From Perkinsus olseni (lineage: Eukaryota; Perkinsozoa; Perkinsida; Perkinsidae): a DNA stretch of 64,000 nt. Below are positions 10,515-23,365 of the stretch, one piece after another. The translations under genes were made by a program, and so were the position numbers. Every line of letters begins with the position of its first letter. Positions within the stretch are counted from its first letter, which is position 1. Under the pieces are notes generated by a model. That model had not been told where the DNA came from. It saw nothing but the letters and a program-made list of their open reading frames with translations, and did not search any database. The stretch is from positions 1 to 64,000 of the forward strand of contig JABANP010000131.1 of assembly GCA_013115135.1 (NCBI GenBank). Direction: 5' to 3'.

Positions 10515-13500
10515 CTATGCATCCTCAGCTTTACTGATATCAGCCTGCGTGAGTCCGACAAGATACAGAATAGTAGACAGATCCTTGTTGTTGACTCTGA
10601 AGTTCGCCTGCTCCTGAACCTTCGGCTTTGCGCAAAAAGCGACTCCCAGGCCAGCGGTCGTCAACATGGGAATGTCATTAGCTCCGTCACCAACTGCAAT
10701 GGCCTGAGAGCAGTTGAGCATCCGGTTCATTCCGCGCTATATAGAGTAGAGCTTACCTGATCAACTCGGACACCCTCTACTCTAGCCAGCATGACCAGCA
10801 GATCTCGCTTTCTCTGGGGAGTGACCACCGGGCCAACCTATTATGGTGTGATATATGATATTGGAGTCCTGGCGTCAATCGTACTGTGCGTCCGCAGAGA
10901 AGCCCATTTGGAGTCAATTTCGAGTTCATTAGCATAAGCGTAATCCAAGCCGAGCTCCTTCTTGGTGTGCTGGGCGAAGGGAAGGAAACCGCCTACATCA
11001 GGACATATCGGTGACAGAAGGACCCCGAGAGAATATTTGGCAGACTACATATGCTTCGCCGACAAGAAGCGAAAAAGAGCAATAACGGCCGAACGGTTGG
11101 CGACCATGTCCGTAGCACTGACTCGGTAAACACATGAGTGGCCCAGGGTTATAGCGCCACCCATTTTCAAGCAGCTCACCGGATATGACGGCCATCTTGA
11201 ATCCCATGGCCTTCAGTGTTTTAGTCAGCTGCTTAGCACCGGGCATGAACTTCATATGGCTCTCCACAGCATCAATCATATATTTTGCAGAGGCACCTTT
11301 CAGTAATGCTACCTGCAGGGAACCCGGCAGATATACCAAGTGTGGTGACTAAGCGGATATGCAGGGCAGTACCCTTTGTTTGAGACTCTCGAAGAAGTCG
11401 ATTTCGCCATGCATAGCCTTCGCAGTGATAGCCGATACTTCCTTCTCCACCCCTGCAAGTTTCGCGAGCTCGTCGATAACCTGAGGCGACCGAGAAATAA
11501 AGAAGACAGTTGAGAACGGTCTGAGCCTACCTCGCCTTCCACAAGGGTAGAATCCATATCGAAGACAACGAGACGACGGCAGAGCCTCGCGATATCATCA
11601 ACCTATGGATGGGAGATAATCATGAAGCAGAGTAACCTGCGCGAGGGAAGATTCGGTGGGAGAACGCCAGCATGGCTCACCTGGACAGCACAATCGACGC
11701 ATCCGCTCTGGACGCAGTCAGCACCTAGCAGCTTCTCCCTCAAAGAGGAACGGATTTCCTAACAACAACCGAGTACAGGATAGCGACAAAATCGCAAACT
11801 ACGCGCCCTAGCTTAGGACTTCACCGCGCTTCAAAGACCTACATCAGTGGACATCTCTGTAGCCTTCGAGGTGAGCACGAATTGGAGGGCACTCATGGCT
11901 CCCTCGGATTCATCGAGCCGCCGAATGACGGAAATATTCATGTTGTTCTCGGCGAGAATCTGGCGCAGGGAACTTATGCACAGCCGCAGTAATGACCGCG
12001 CCCTCACCTTCAGAACTGTAGCGAGCGCGCCAGCCTCGAGTGTAGGCTGCTCGACCAGGGTCACTAGTAAAGATGGGACTAAAGGACAGCATATTCAGGA
12101 TCACCCTAGCGGACAGTCCACCTACCATCGGAGGGTGCTCGGCGCTTGGGGGTCTTGAGATCGGCGAACGATGGCAGGGCAGGCAGGCTCTCCTGAAGAG
12201 GCAACTGGGTTGCACGATAAACTCGACGATGCACGTGTCGTGTGAAAATGGAGCAATCGAAGCCTTCGGATACTCTGCTGCAAATACTCCTTCAGACCGA
12301 AAAAGTATTTCCTCTCACGAAGGCCACACGGTCGGTCTGTATGGCTGCTATCATCTCGCACATTTCATTAACTCTCGAGTCGAGAGTCTCGACTTGTGTA
12401 ATGACAAGGCCGTCTCGAGTACTTGAGTTGAATTCCCACCACGACCACGAGAGAAAGTTTTCCTCCGCGCTGCGATCCAACTAGTGATAGCCGCGTTCCC
12501 GCCCATCCTCTACCAGCTTACTTGTGTTGAATACTGCATGTCCATACCACGACCATGAGTGATGAACAGAATATCCTTTAGACAGTCATCACGAGACTCC
12601 GGCTGAACAAGAGAAAAGAATCGATGAACCAGCCTCCCGCAAGGCAGTAAGCGAGGCTCACATCAGTCACGTAAATCTTCATCCCCATGCAGAAGACGCC
12701 GTGCAAGTTGTAGGTAATGATCTGACCTGATGCTGCTGCCTGAAATAAGACTCATCGCGAGGCGCTACAAGCGCAATGGCGTGACTCACCTGTTTTCACG
12801 ACAGGCCCCAAAAGGAGCTCTATCAGACCGGGGGCGTCGGGACCAATCACTCTGATATCGCAACGCTCGAGAGATGTGTCTGGGGACACGCCCTCGAGGG
12901 GTTCCAAGATTCCACACGGTTCGAGCTAACGGGTCCGTAAGCGTGGTACCTACGCCAAGACGCACTCGAAAAGTCTCTCCGCCGTCGAATGCCTACTTCG
13001 AACGAGCGCGTAGTTGCCGTCGCTGCTGTCGTCCTGGTCACCGGTGTCGATATCAGGCACGGCGGTGGAGGTTGTGGGAGTGAGCTGCTCCTCGATGCTA
13101 GGCGTGTTCCACGAATCGTTAGGTCCGGTCTGTGCGAGCTCAACCAGCTCGCGTACGTGAGTCTCCGAATAGCCCAACAAGTGAAGAAGGACTCTCATAT
13201 CTCCTTGCTGCCTTGCGTTAAAATGAATCTAAAAACGTCACCGGCGTTAACAAGACTGGAAACAAGAATCTTTTGAAAGCAACACTCCATGACTCTCCCT
13301 TCATTCATAAGCGAAAGAGTCCCGCCCAGCAACTCTGGTGAGCTAGATTCGAGCAAGGACCGCGGATTCCTTCGGACCCTGAGTGTGTCGCCGCCTACCC
13401 GATATCCGCACTGGTCGAACAGGTAGTCAGCATGGACATAGTCACCAACGACAATGACATTCTCCTGGCTGATGTTTTCTCTGTCCGCAATCAACCTCAT

Positions 13501-15368
13501 GTAATCGACCTGACCGCTTGTTACAAAGCACACCAGACTTAGACTCAGACACGCCAGACTTACCTTACGGAAATTGTCCATCAGCGTACCGTGTTTGCCG
13601 GTTATTCTATCAGTTTTGGGATCCACTTCAATCTCCGTGGCGAGTGCATAGTCGAGGCCGAGCTCGGACTGTACGTGTCTGAAGAAACACGATCAGTTTA
13701 CAGTGCAGCCGCGAGACAGTCTGCAGCCCCTACCTCGCAATGGACTGGGAAGCACTAGAAGTGATCAACGCTAGCTTGAAACCCAGGTATCTGAACATCG
13801 ACATCCACGGATCGTTGAGAATGCACGAACGACGGAAGCAGAGACTCACTTGAGAGCCTGGCAGACTTTTCTTCGCGCCCTTAGTGAGGCGAAGCTGCGA
13901 AATTGTTCGAGTGACCACATCACGCGGTGCACCTACGATTCAAGCTTAGCTGCCCTAGCCACCGGAGAAGAGTAGCGTACCTTCAAGAGCCGCAACTAGT
14001 CGATGACTGGTCTCATTGACAGAAAGCTTTTGCTTCTCGCACTGAGCTCTGATCCCATCGTAATCCTTGCCAGCCTGAACACGCTCAAGATCCCACGCTG
14101 GCAGCGAAACTCCGCAGTATCGACGATCGCGAAGCGAACTGTTACTCCCCAGAAATTTAGTGATGTTGCTAGTCCAAGAATCCACGTACTCGTCACGCTC
14201 GAACGGGATACTCTAGGATATGCTTATGCCGTTCCATTAGTGAACCTACCTCTTTAAGCAACAGCATAAGGACATCGTTGCTGACTAGGACTTCAGATAG
14301 CCCGAACACCACCAGAGACTTTGGCTTCGGTTTGGAGGGCGCTTCGTAAGGCCTGCACGAGGTTCCCTCAGTAACAGTCTCTATGCCGGAGAAGGACGCA
14401 CTGTTGGTGCGAACCTCACCTCACAACAACCTCCGCACCAACTCTGTGACATACTTCCTGTAGAAGGAGATAAAGTCTCTGTCGGCTGCCCACTGGATGG
14501 GAGGCTGCGTTATAGATATCTGAGGATTCGAGATCTCGAAGAATTCTTGCGAGCCCGAACTGTCCGGTGATTGATCCGCCGACGCATCCTAACTCACCGT
14601 CTTGGATGGACTCTTCAGGAAGGAAATCGCCCGTCTGACGCACTCGCAGCTGGAGAGAATGAACCCACAAGGGAGCGTCCGGGTTAAAGTGGACAACTGA
14701 CACCACACTCCACCCCTCGCGAGTCGCCTAAGACGAAAAAAACGCCGCGGTGAAGGTCAAATCGGAGATGAGAGGCTGATGATGTACTTACAATTGAGCA
14801 AACATTGAGAAGCAGTGCTGGAGGCAGGCACTGAACTACGGTGCCTTTGGGAGGATGGTACACAACCTGGCCAACCGACCGCGTCCCTCGTCTTCGAAGT
14901 TACTGACACCTCTAGCTCACTTGTACAAGGCAATCCTCTGATCCACAGAGACCATCGTCTCCCTCCAGCGAGGCCTGATGGTCCTCGCCGTCTTTGTTAG
15001 CTCCACTGTCGTCGTGAAGCTGCCGCACACTGACAGAGACTCCCCATGCGATTTGCTGGCAGCAGCAGCTCTTTCGTGAGAGCAGCCACATGCTCGTCAT
15101 CAACCTGGCCAAACTTACTGAATCACTAAAGAGAAGCCGATCACGTCGGTGAGCTCACCTTAACAAGTAAACTTAACATTAACAGCTCATCAATGCATAT
15201 CTGCGATATATCCAGTAGAGTACTGTGCTCAAAGTCTGCTATCGTTTGGCACATGAGATGGGAGATACCGGGCTGATCTCGACCGCGAATGCTGAACAAG
15301 TAGAGACTGCTGCCTGGCACGCCCATTTCGGCTTCCAAAGGAGCGCTTGGGGCCGGTGAAGCTGACAT
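10515..15368 (-). CDS. serB: Fused double phosphoserine phosphatase (ACT domains, dead HAD, active HAD)
   Basis: Phosphoserine phosphatase removes phosphate from O-phosphoserine, the last step of serine synthesis. Reading down the - strand, exons give an N-terminal ACT domain (from 15368, SLYLFSIRGRDQPGIS), then a SerB-like HAD domain at 14.3-13.15 kb lacking the catalytic motifs (FGLSEVL where DMDSTL is expected, ITSSAS for ISGG, GDYVHAD for GDGAND). An acidic linker follows, then two more ACT domains (12.9-12.55 kb, CDIRVIGPDAPG; and 12.08-11.84 kb, LAENNMNISVIRRLDE), and a complete HAD phosphatase: DMDSTLVEGE near 11.55 kb, AVISGG near 11.2 kb, GDGANDIPML near 10.68 kb, stop at 10515. I count more than 15 short GT-AG introns. 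A C run at 15042-15045 breaks the frame by one base. Two separate adjacent genes are possible, but no stop or start is evident between the halves. Confidence 0.8.
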
Positions 15369-15725
15369 GATGTGAGGATTTCCGGTAGTAGTGAGGGCGT
15401 ATGAGATACTTACCAGTAAGAGTGGTGTCTACACTGTCTCTATGTGAATGAGATCTGCGGCGCTGGGGGCGCAATTCCCACGTTTCTGCTGGCGAGCTCA
15501 TAATAGTGATGATAAAAACAGACTGAAGGGATCGGCAGTGACACCCACTTGTATTTAAACGTTGATGGCAAGATAAGCAGAGCAACGCCAGAGCGAAAGA
15601 AAGGACAGCAGAGCGATCCTTTCTCTATGTATGCTTCGGCGTTTCACTTTTCCATGCCATCCACAGGGAACCTCGTCTTCCCATCACCATATTTAATCCT
15701 CGAAGAGAGCACGCTGACCCAGCCT

Positions 15726-17053
15726 TCATAACCAGCCTAACACGACACAAGAGTAAACCCTGTGGAACCCAGACGAAAGAAACCGAAGAGGGCTCTTCCC
15801 AGGAGCATCCGGAATCTGGGCATTTATGATGTCGTGCGCGAACGTTCGAGATACACTTAGCAAGTCCTGAAGATCCTTAGAAGTCGCGCGGAAGAGATCA
15901 TCGCTCCAAATCCCACGCTGCGACACTCATCTAATGTGAGAAGATGTACCGTTGAAGGGACAGGCAAGGCGGACTCAGTTGAGCTAGCGCAGTCGGTGAG
16001 AGGCCGGTTCACGACACAGATGCTGTCCCCCTTAGGATCCCAGTCGAAATCCGTCGTTCATTCGAAGGCAGCAAGTGCTTTGGATAGCAGTGTCTCAACT
16101 ATGTCTCTTGCGCAAACCTTCGCGTCATCATGTTACCCCTGCGCCCCTCTCACGAGTGATCCGTACTATACTGACGCAACAAACAAAACTACAAGGCAAA
16201 AAGTATAAGGTTTCAAAACGAACTACTGGGTGAAAGTACCTCGTCACTACAGCTAGCAGTTTTACACATGATCTTCATTGTTGGCGCTGAAAAAAGGAGG
16301 AGTTGATTCTGGCATTGACCCTACGGCATTAGCTCCCTACCCGTCGGAGTCCTTCAGTATCACCAGCCGGTGTATCCACAGTGGGTGCCGCTAACGTGAT
16401 AGACTGCCCGTCAACGATCTGAGACGAGTGACTTCACATCCACAAATATTGGGCGCAGCTCACCAGATTGATCGGTTCACCAGGCTCCACTGCTGTTGGT
16501 ATTGTGAGCGTCACATTGTCACCTTGCGACTCTCGTGGTGGCACCGGAACCCCTCTATCAGCCGGTGCCTGAAACAGCCAAGTCCGATTCACGCCAAAGT
16601 TGCAGCGGCATCCCCACCTCGATACATGCAGCACACCGGAGACCTATCCAAGCCACGAAGCAGCGGAAGCAAAGCTCACAGGCCAGGGACAACATGAGGA
16701 AGAAGCCGCAGATGTAGCCGAAGACTGAGCTTAGACAGGTCACGATGCAGAGGCCTACGACAGCGCAACGTACGAGTGGCAACAGCCTCCTTGTTGATGC
16801 TGAACGGTATGTCCACTTCTTTGAAATACTCGAACTGGCAAGAAGCAATGCAGGAAAGGGCGAGTGAATATTGACTTACCAGTGGTAACTGCTGTATAAA
16901 ATTAGCCAGTTCGTCGACCTGTGCGCTAAGAATGGTATTCACCCACAGCAGGGACGTCAATGTGAGCAAGCCAAGGACAATTACTCGCACCAAACATGAG
17001 TAGGCGTAGATCCTCACATACAGAGGACTAAAAAAGAAGACGCGTTGCAGCAC
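15726..17053 (-). CDS. Unknown membrane protein, multi-exon (approximate limits)
   Basis: The start at 17053 gives MLQRVFFFSPLYVRIYAY and then a strongly hydrophobic segment (VIVLGLLTLTSLLWV). After an intron with gtaagt..ccag ends come FEYFKEVDIPFSI and a second hydrophobic stretch (VGLCIVTCLSSVFGYICGFF), read in another frame, so a base may be missing near 16.78 kb. Beta-rich extracellular-looking exons follow (GDNVTLTIPTAVEPGEPI near 16.5 kb; IVDGQSITLAAPTVDTPAG near 16.4 kb). Further possible exons at 16.1-15.73 kb (GDSICVVNRPLTDC; SRTFAHDIINAQIP) may belong to it or to another gene. I do not recognise a family. The hydrophobic segments suggest a membrane or surface protein. Confidence 0.4.
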
Positions 17054-17165
17054 TTTCCTTTCCCATTCTCATAGAGCCGCACGTCTAGCAGATAGACTCT
17101 ATCTGATGCTCACTATATGAACATTCCTAAACTAACCAACACTCAACACCAAAATGCCCAACACG

Positions 17166-19857
17166 TTACTTCTTTTGGTACACGCCAAGCAGTCCCAGAC
17201 CGGCCATAATAACTGTCGACGCTGTCAGACCTGAACTAGCCGCCTGAGGAAAAAAGGGAGTACGGGAACAGTTCCACGAAACGCGACGACTAAGTTCATC
17301 TCACTTGCATCGCTCCGGCTGCATCGTTGGTGGCTCCGACCGTCAGGACCGCTTGAATCGCTTCGCCATAGTAACCAGCGTAGCCGGTCGCTTCAGGAGT
17401 CTGACCAAGGCAAATTCATGGCTTGCTGAGATCCCAAGACAACCCACCTGGACGCCTTGCATCGCTATGCTGAGAAGGCTGATCAGACCGAATACCAAGT
17501 CCATGGCTGCAAACACCTCCAGGGCGAAGGTGAAAGTGCATCCACAACAGCAAGTCGGCTCGGGAGGCTCTCTGGCGACAACCACCCGAGGCGCGGCACC
17601 ATTCGCATTCCCCTCTGGCATTTCAAAGCTGAGCGCGTTGCCAGTCCCAAATTTGCAAATACACAACAGCAGAGGGCAGAAGTGTCAGAAACAACCGACG
17701 GTGACACTGTAGTATCATGACGTCATTCGCGCTGTCCGAGGCTCGACGCTGGTTCCCTTCATCTCGAGGGACATGCTCTCCGTGTCCGCCTCTCTGTGGA
17801 CCATGCCAGATCTGGAGCTAAAGTTCCGGCCCATCACGGTTCCCATCACCATGGCAGCCCCGAACCACCACTGAAGCAATGAACAATCCACGCTCAACGA
17901 TCATCGGCGTTGAAAATCTAGCTTGTCTGACTTGCAAAATGCTCTTGGAGTGTTTCTTTGACATCCAGTCTGACCCCTGTAGTCTCCTAGCTTTCCAATC
18001 CGCCTTCTCGAAGCCGTTGTTGTGCCTGACCGGAGCACCGGCGGTTTACCGAAGCTAGAAGGCGACGAATAAAGCAAGAGCAACCACGTGGCTTACGCCC
18101 GCCATAGTAAGAATGACGAATTTAAGAACCAGCAGGTAGTGAACACTTGGTGGAGACCGCCCAGGTAAGCCGCCAAACCTGCATAGAAACTCTCCAGTAG
18201 GGATCAGGAAAGAGCCCAGACGTATCGAGATGAAACGGATGTTCCCCATCCACTCGGATGAGGGTCTCACCAAATGCCGCCACTCCCGTAATTGCAATGG
18301 GCACGCTCTTTCCCTCATGACAAAAAGCATAGTTGACACAGGAAGTTGCATACCAGAGCGAGAGCTGAAATGAGTAAACAGCAAGTCACCTGTTACCCTT
18401 CCACACACCATCTGACGGGCTCCATGAGCTGGCAAGCGTCTCAAACTTTGACGATTATCAGAGAACTCTCAGACGAATTTCTTGAATCTTAACATTGTAT
18501 ATTCCCAACCGGCAGCCCCCTACCTGCACCGGTAGCAGCTCCAAGAATGGAACGCTATACGGCCCGGTCATCAGGCCTAGTGGTGCGCCAACGGCGAGCG
18601 CCGCCGCTCCCTGATCACATACATCCAGGATCGAGTAGGGCAAATATAGCGCATGAGCTGAAGAGCTCTGGCTCATTCAGCCACTCTCAGACGCTAGTCG
18701 CAAGGTACCAGCGGCTAGCTCTCGAGAGGTCTCACCAGTTGCTTAGGGAAGAGCCCTGCAGCTGCCGTTGAACCAGCAATGATGGCATAAGACGCCCACG
18801 ATGGATCAACCAATCTGAAAGCACGGGCCAGAATCGACAGGGCAACTTCACACATGCACTGATGTTCATGCAGCGACCTGAGAGGTGCCGAATAGCACGC
18901 CCGGGGCGCGAAACGCACCAAGAAACGCCCGTCCGAGAGATAAGGAGGGACGTCAGCATTGAAGAAGGGAGGCGCTTCGCACGAGCGTTGCTCTTACGCC
19001 GATATGTATTGGGCTCCCGCTGCCAAGTTGATGAAGCTGAGCAGAGCAAGTTCGCCTTTGGAAAGCTGGGAGAACCCAAACTTCATGCCCCTCCTTCTCT
19101 CTGATGACAACCGGCGTTGTTTCAGGCGGCTCCGTGGAAGGATACTTCACCTCATTCCAGAGGACCTGAATAAAACCGAGCAATTTGGCACCCCTTCACA
19201 GTTCTTCACACGTGATGTAGCGAAGATTTCATCGCGGAAAACCCGGAGGAATTACTCACCGCGGCAGCGGCAGCTCCTCCCTCGAAGAAAGAAGAAAGCC
19301 GTAAGTCCCTTCGCTGACACTATGGCCGCCGGCATGGCAAAGCCTATGCTTGAAGCGATGGCCACCCCCCACGCGAAGGGGAACCACATATTCAAAATGA
19401 GGGTATCTGATCAGAAAAACACCGCCAGCTTATTTCCCAATCAGAGAATCTTAGATCACGCCTATCGACCGTGAACTAGACTCGACGGAAAGCTAAGTGA
19501 TTTGCATGAGCGATTCAGTTCCTGTCAGTTCCCTGCGAGGGGTCTCTGCCAATCGCACCGCCGAACCATACTACTCGTCACGGACAGAGGGACAGGAGAA
19601 TACGTACGGTCGCTTTCTACGTGACATGTGACCTCCGTTATTTCCCGGAACCCACCAGATCCGCTGTTGGGAGCTATCTGCGGGTGCTTAGGATGGTGCA
19701 AGCTCTTTCGTGTATCCAAACCATACAGAATCATAACAGCCTTCATTTTATCAGAGAGGACGTTCTCGACAAAACTCATTTGAAAGTCCCTCCAAAATCC
19801 AATCTCGCTCGGCTTCTCCTCTAGCTTCTTCTCCGCCTGAACGACCACAATCGTCAC
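17166..19857 (-). CDS. Unknown multi-spanning membrane protein, intron-rich
   Basis: Exons on the - strand give at least six hydrophobic segments: WFPFAWGVAIASSIGFAM near 19.35 kb, LALLSFINLAAGAQYISA near 19.0 kb, SWASYAIIAGSTAAAGLF near 18.8 kb, GAAALAVGAPLGLMTG near 18.58 kb, VILTMAGVSHVVALALFV near 18.1 kb, MDLVFGLISLLSIAMQG near 17.48 kb, and a C-terminal STVIMAGLGLLGVYQKK with its stop at 17166. The intron before the last exon has clear gtgag..ctcag ends. A C run at 19088-19091 seems one base too long for the frame. The first exon is taken from 19857 (WRDFQMSFVENVLSD), which is uncertain. It could be a transporter, but no signature of a known family was recognised. Confidence 0.5.
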
Positions 19858-20082
19858 TGCGCCACGAAATTACGCCCACGGAACGTGAATCCTACAATCG
19901 CAATATTCTAATACTGGATAGCTAGCCCGTAAAGGCCGATACAGGATCACGGAAATCGGATTTCCACTATCTAGAGCTCTATCTAGAGCACTCCCACCAA
20001 AGGCCGCGAAAAGTGAGGATCACCAGCGGCCACATCCGTCCTATCCTGAAGCGTTCCGCCGAGCGCAGAGCAACCATTCCTC

Positions 20083-20588
20083 TTAAATCAATTCTTCACC
20101 ACGTTCTCGACCCGGCAATTTTCGCGGCGGCCTCCTATAGACACTAATAGAACCTCTTCCGACCTCTCTTTCTTGATCCATCTCCATATACTGTTTGAAC
20201 TTGGCCCTTTCTTGTCGCATCTGTTCGCGTCTTTCCTCCAACTTGGCCTCCCGGAATGCATCCAGCTGCTCCTTAGTGAAGTGTTGCACGGACGGGTGGG
20301 GTCTGACAGCGTGAAAACGAAAAACGGTAGTCGTCTCGCATTTCTGTAAGGCGACCGATCTTCATTTCAGATTTTCATGATCGCGAATTGCCGATCATTC
20401 TACTGATGTCATTCTCTCTTCGGCCTTCCGACGCTCTCAGCATCAACAGCTCCACGAAAGTTCGACGTACCAAAACACTAGAACACCTCCTAGTGGGCAA
20501 CTGCTTCCTTATTACCGTGTAGCTCTCCCCTGAACCGCAAAGGCCCTACACGAGGCATATTTCCAAACCACCGGCCATCTCGAGACAT
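20083..20588 (-). CDS. Small basic coiled-coil protein, two or more exons
   Basis: The start codon at 20588 gives MSRDGRWFGNMPRVGPLRF. After an intron, a second exon (about 20310-20083) reads VQHFTKEQLDAFREAKLEER and continues as a highly charged helix (REQMRQERAKFKQYMEMDQE) ending in an Arg-rich tail, with the stop at 20083. The product would be about 100 residues, basic and probably helical. No family is recognised. Size and charge would suit a small organelle ribosomal or complex subunit, which is a guess. The exon joining is inferred from splice-like sequences only. Confidence 0.45.
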
Positions 20589-21012
20589 ATAATCGTATTG
20601 GAGTCAGCGCCATAGAGGAAGGGCAAGAACGCTGCGAGAGCTACTAAAAACGGGCATCAGTTGAGCACGCACATCCTTCCCTTATACCTTCCCCAAGGCG
20701 CGCAAGCGATTCATTCGACGCGGTGAAACCGTGTGAGAGTACGATGTGTCACTGGCGTCACCGAATTTCGACAGCATCTCCGCTCCCCTGAAGTCGACCT
20801 ACAGCGAGGAAGGTTCAGCCAGAGCCGTGTCTGGCGAGTTGGGATCATCAGCTATTCTGAATGGTAAGCACGATCGTCCGATTGTTGTCGATTGCAGCTC
20901 ATATTCTCACCGTCAAACCCGCTTCATAGCGCAACGCGTTACAGTCTTTTAGAGAATCGTACACAAAAATGACAAAAGCAGCCAAAAAAGACAGAACTGA
21001 ATGCCACCAGTA
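20589..21012. other. Intergenic stretch
   Basis: About 420 bases lie between the start of the small basic protein gene and the stop of the AMSH-like gene, both on the - strand. No gene or structured element was recognised, so it presumably holds the promoter of the small gene. Confidence 0.4.
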
Positions 21013-22838
21013 TCACCGCATGCGACGGTCGACTATCGATACGCCTGTGTCCGACACCAGCCTCCATTCCTGCGGGCCCACGACCTCATAAAGTGGCATC
21101 TGGGCGTCGCTATGCTTGTGAAAGCCTCTCCTGTGACACGTCTTCAAGTACGCTATACCATATTCAGTGAGACGAAATACTCCGCATGGCTGATATTGGG
21201 AGTCGGTGGGGGCGACTACGAGCGCCAGGGCCTCATTGCAGAGGACTTGGTAGCCGAGGGAGGTGTGGAGGTCGATGCTAGAGAGGAAGCAGCTCTGACT
21301 GGGATGAGTGTGAATCCAACCAATGCATACGAGACCATTGTTGAGCGCGAAGTCGAGTACCTAAAGCTCGAAGCTGAACTCTCCCATCGTTCATCATACA
21401 GTTGAACGGAAGCGGTGAAGTACTAATCAGTACTTTGCTACAAGTGCGTTACTCCTAGGCGTTCACTCTCGATTACTCCTAGGTAAGTATGTGACCAGCT
21501 ATACCGGTGCAGCGCGCATCATAGGCTAACTCCAACTCCTTCACAAACCATATCCTCAACGCATCAATCCGCCCCACATTACCTCAACATCGCTATCCTC
21601 ACTAGCCTCGCAGGAGTCCGACGTCCCGCTCTGCTGCGGTATAAACAGATGGGTGATTCGTATAACTGATGGGCTTCCGGCAGTAGCGCCAGGCTCGTTC
21701 GTAGTTCCAAGCAGAATCGCACAGGTCTCCAGATTCCTCGATGTATTAGGCCTGACGATGACATCGTCGAAGCGTCCGTAGAGTAGTCCGCTCGAGCTCA
21801 ACGCGTCGGAGGGCAGAGGCAATTTTGACGTAGCTCACTACAACGAACAGCCGTAACGGTTAAAGCGCCGCACGAAGTGCATTAAAGGAGCCAATCGACG
21901 AATACTGCGATGTTTCACCCAACCAGTTCCTTCCCTCATTACTCAGCCACCCGCAGGAACTTCTCCACTAAATCAGTAGGTGCCATATATTTGACCGCAT
22001 CCCTCATCAAAAAACCATCGTACCGGACGTCGGAGTTCAGTCGCCGTTCCCCAGCAGTGAGCACCACTGGCGATTGCTTTGGCTGCGACACATGATTCAT
22101 TTTTGGATAACTCCGTGATGAACCTTCCATTGGCAGCTCTCGCTTCTCCTCCCCTTGGAGCGACAGGCTCGGATACCTCGCTCGTTCTGGCTTCTGGGAT
22201 GCAATAACTATTGGACGTGCACTCTTGGGCGATTCTATCGGCGACGGGGACGGAGTTCGCAATGCTGATATCCTCATCTCCAACTGTTTCTCAAAATCAT
22301 CGCACGCAGGCTCTGCTGTACTCCGACTTCTCTCGCCTTCAGATTCCTCCGACACCCCATACCGCGATTTCACTGATGGGACCTGCTCGAAGCATCATTT
22401 CCGCGTGAAACAAAGCTCGAGGATAACCAGAGTAACGAGGATCCAGCGAGGTTCTGTGTCCGCGAGAGTTATCAAGCAAAACTAATTGGGGCTAGTCTAT
22501 TCTTCTACACTTCTCACAAGAGACCGGATAGAATAGCACCCCTCCTGGGATCGTTTTTGGTCATGAAAAGTGGTGGATCGCTTTCACGACCTCAAGAATT
22601 TGTCAGTGAGGTGATGTGGGAATTTCATGGCAATGCATACGACCTCCTCATTACATCCGCAATCTTTTTCGTTCCTCCTTCAGCTCTACTCAACATTTCC
22701 AATTTAATTCGTTCCAAGTCATCCATGCTCTGCTTCGCTCTTGCCTGGAGTCTGGCAGCCTCCATACTGTTATCCGCAGACTCGAGTAACTTTCTCAACG
22801 CAACATTAGCGACAAAGGTTGTGTACCTAAACCACTAG
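21013..22838 (-). CDS. AMSH/STAMBP-like JAMM deubiquitinase
   Basis: AMSH enzymes cut Lys63-linked ubiquitin chains on endosomes through a zinc metalloprotease (JAMM/MPN+) domain. The last two exons join cleanly: 21751-21583 (SRNLETCAILLG ... ITHLFIPQQSGTSDSCE) and 21360-21013. The latter holds the JAMM zinc motif (HTHPSQSCFLSSID: H-x-H, then S and D), CGVFRLTEYG, and the AMSH-specific extra zinc ligands in CHRRGFHKH, with the stop at 21013. Upstream exons at 22373-21943 (Ser/Arg-rich linker ending DLVEKFLRVAE) and at about 22820-22600 (a charged coiled coil, RLQARAKQSMDDLERIKLEM) are N-terminal parts. The first exons and any MIT-like domain were not found. All catalytic residues are present, so activity is expected. 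Confidence 0.85.
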
Positions 22839-22869
22839 ACACTGCACCCTCCTTCTCATATGCTCTATC

Positions 22870-23365
22870 TCATGAACCGACAGGCACCGAAAATGGCGCC
22901 GAATCGACCATTTCACTGCTCGTAGACAGCAGTTCCGTCGAACCGCTTGGTCGAACTATTTCGCGAGTCTCAAGCGACAACCAGAGAGCGCTGCATTTCT
23001 GACCGACGACATCATCGCTGACCTCCACAGCGAGACCAGGAGGGACGCTCCTTCGAGAACGGAGGTGAGCCACTCAGCCAGACACTCAAATAGTCGTACT
23101 TGAAATTCATCTGAAAAAGACTTTCCAGCTGCCTGTCCGAAAATTCCGAAAACTCTTGGTCAGACCCCAGGCTCTCGGCCGAGTCTATTTGACCCGCGAG
23201 CACGTCGGCCGTGAGGATGCACCGTCGAGAATCCATGTGGCCCCGATTGACCATCAAAGGCTTTATCTGAAAATGCTCACAATCTAGTGTGATGAATCCA
23301 ACGGAGTTATCCACATTCTCACGAAATGAACGAGTGCGCTCTCTGAAGTGGGTCAGGCATGACAC
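22870..23365 (-). other. Unassigned exon-like sequences upstream of AMSH
   Basis: Two open segments on the - strand look like coding exons: one with MDSRRCILTADVLAGQIDSA and an acidic helix (SDQEFSEFSDRQLESLF), and one ending in a stop at 22870 (KCSALWLSLETREIVRPSG). They may be the 5' exons of the AMSH-like gene or a small separate gene. No family is recognised. Confidence 0.3.

Noticed and set aside
10515..13140. Treating the active serB half as an independent gene
   Set aside because: It is possible, but no start codon with a clean upstream region was seen between the halves and the linker exon stays open, so the fused model was kept with reduced confidence.
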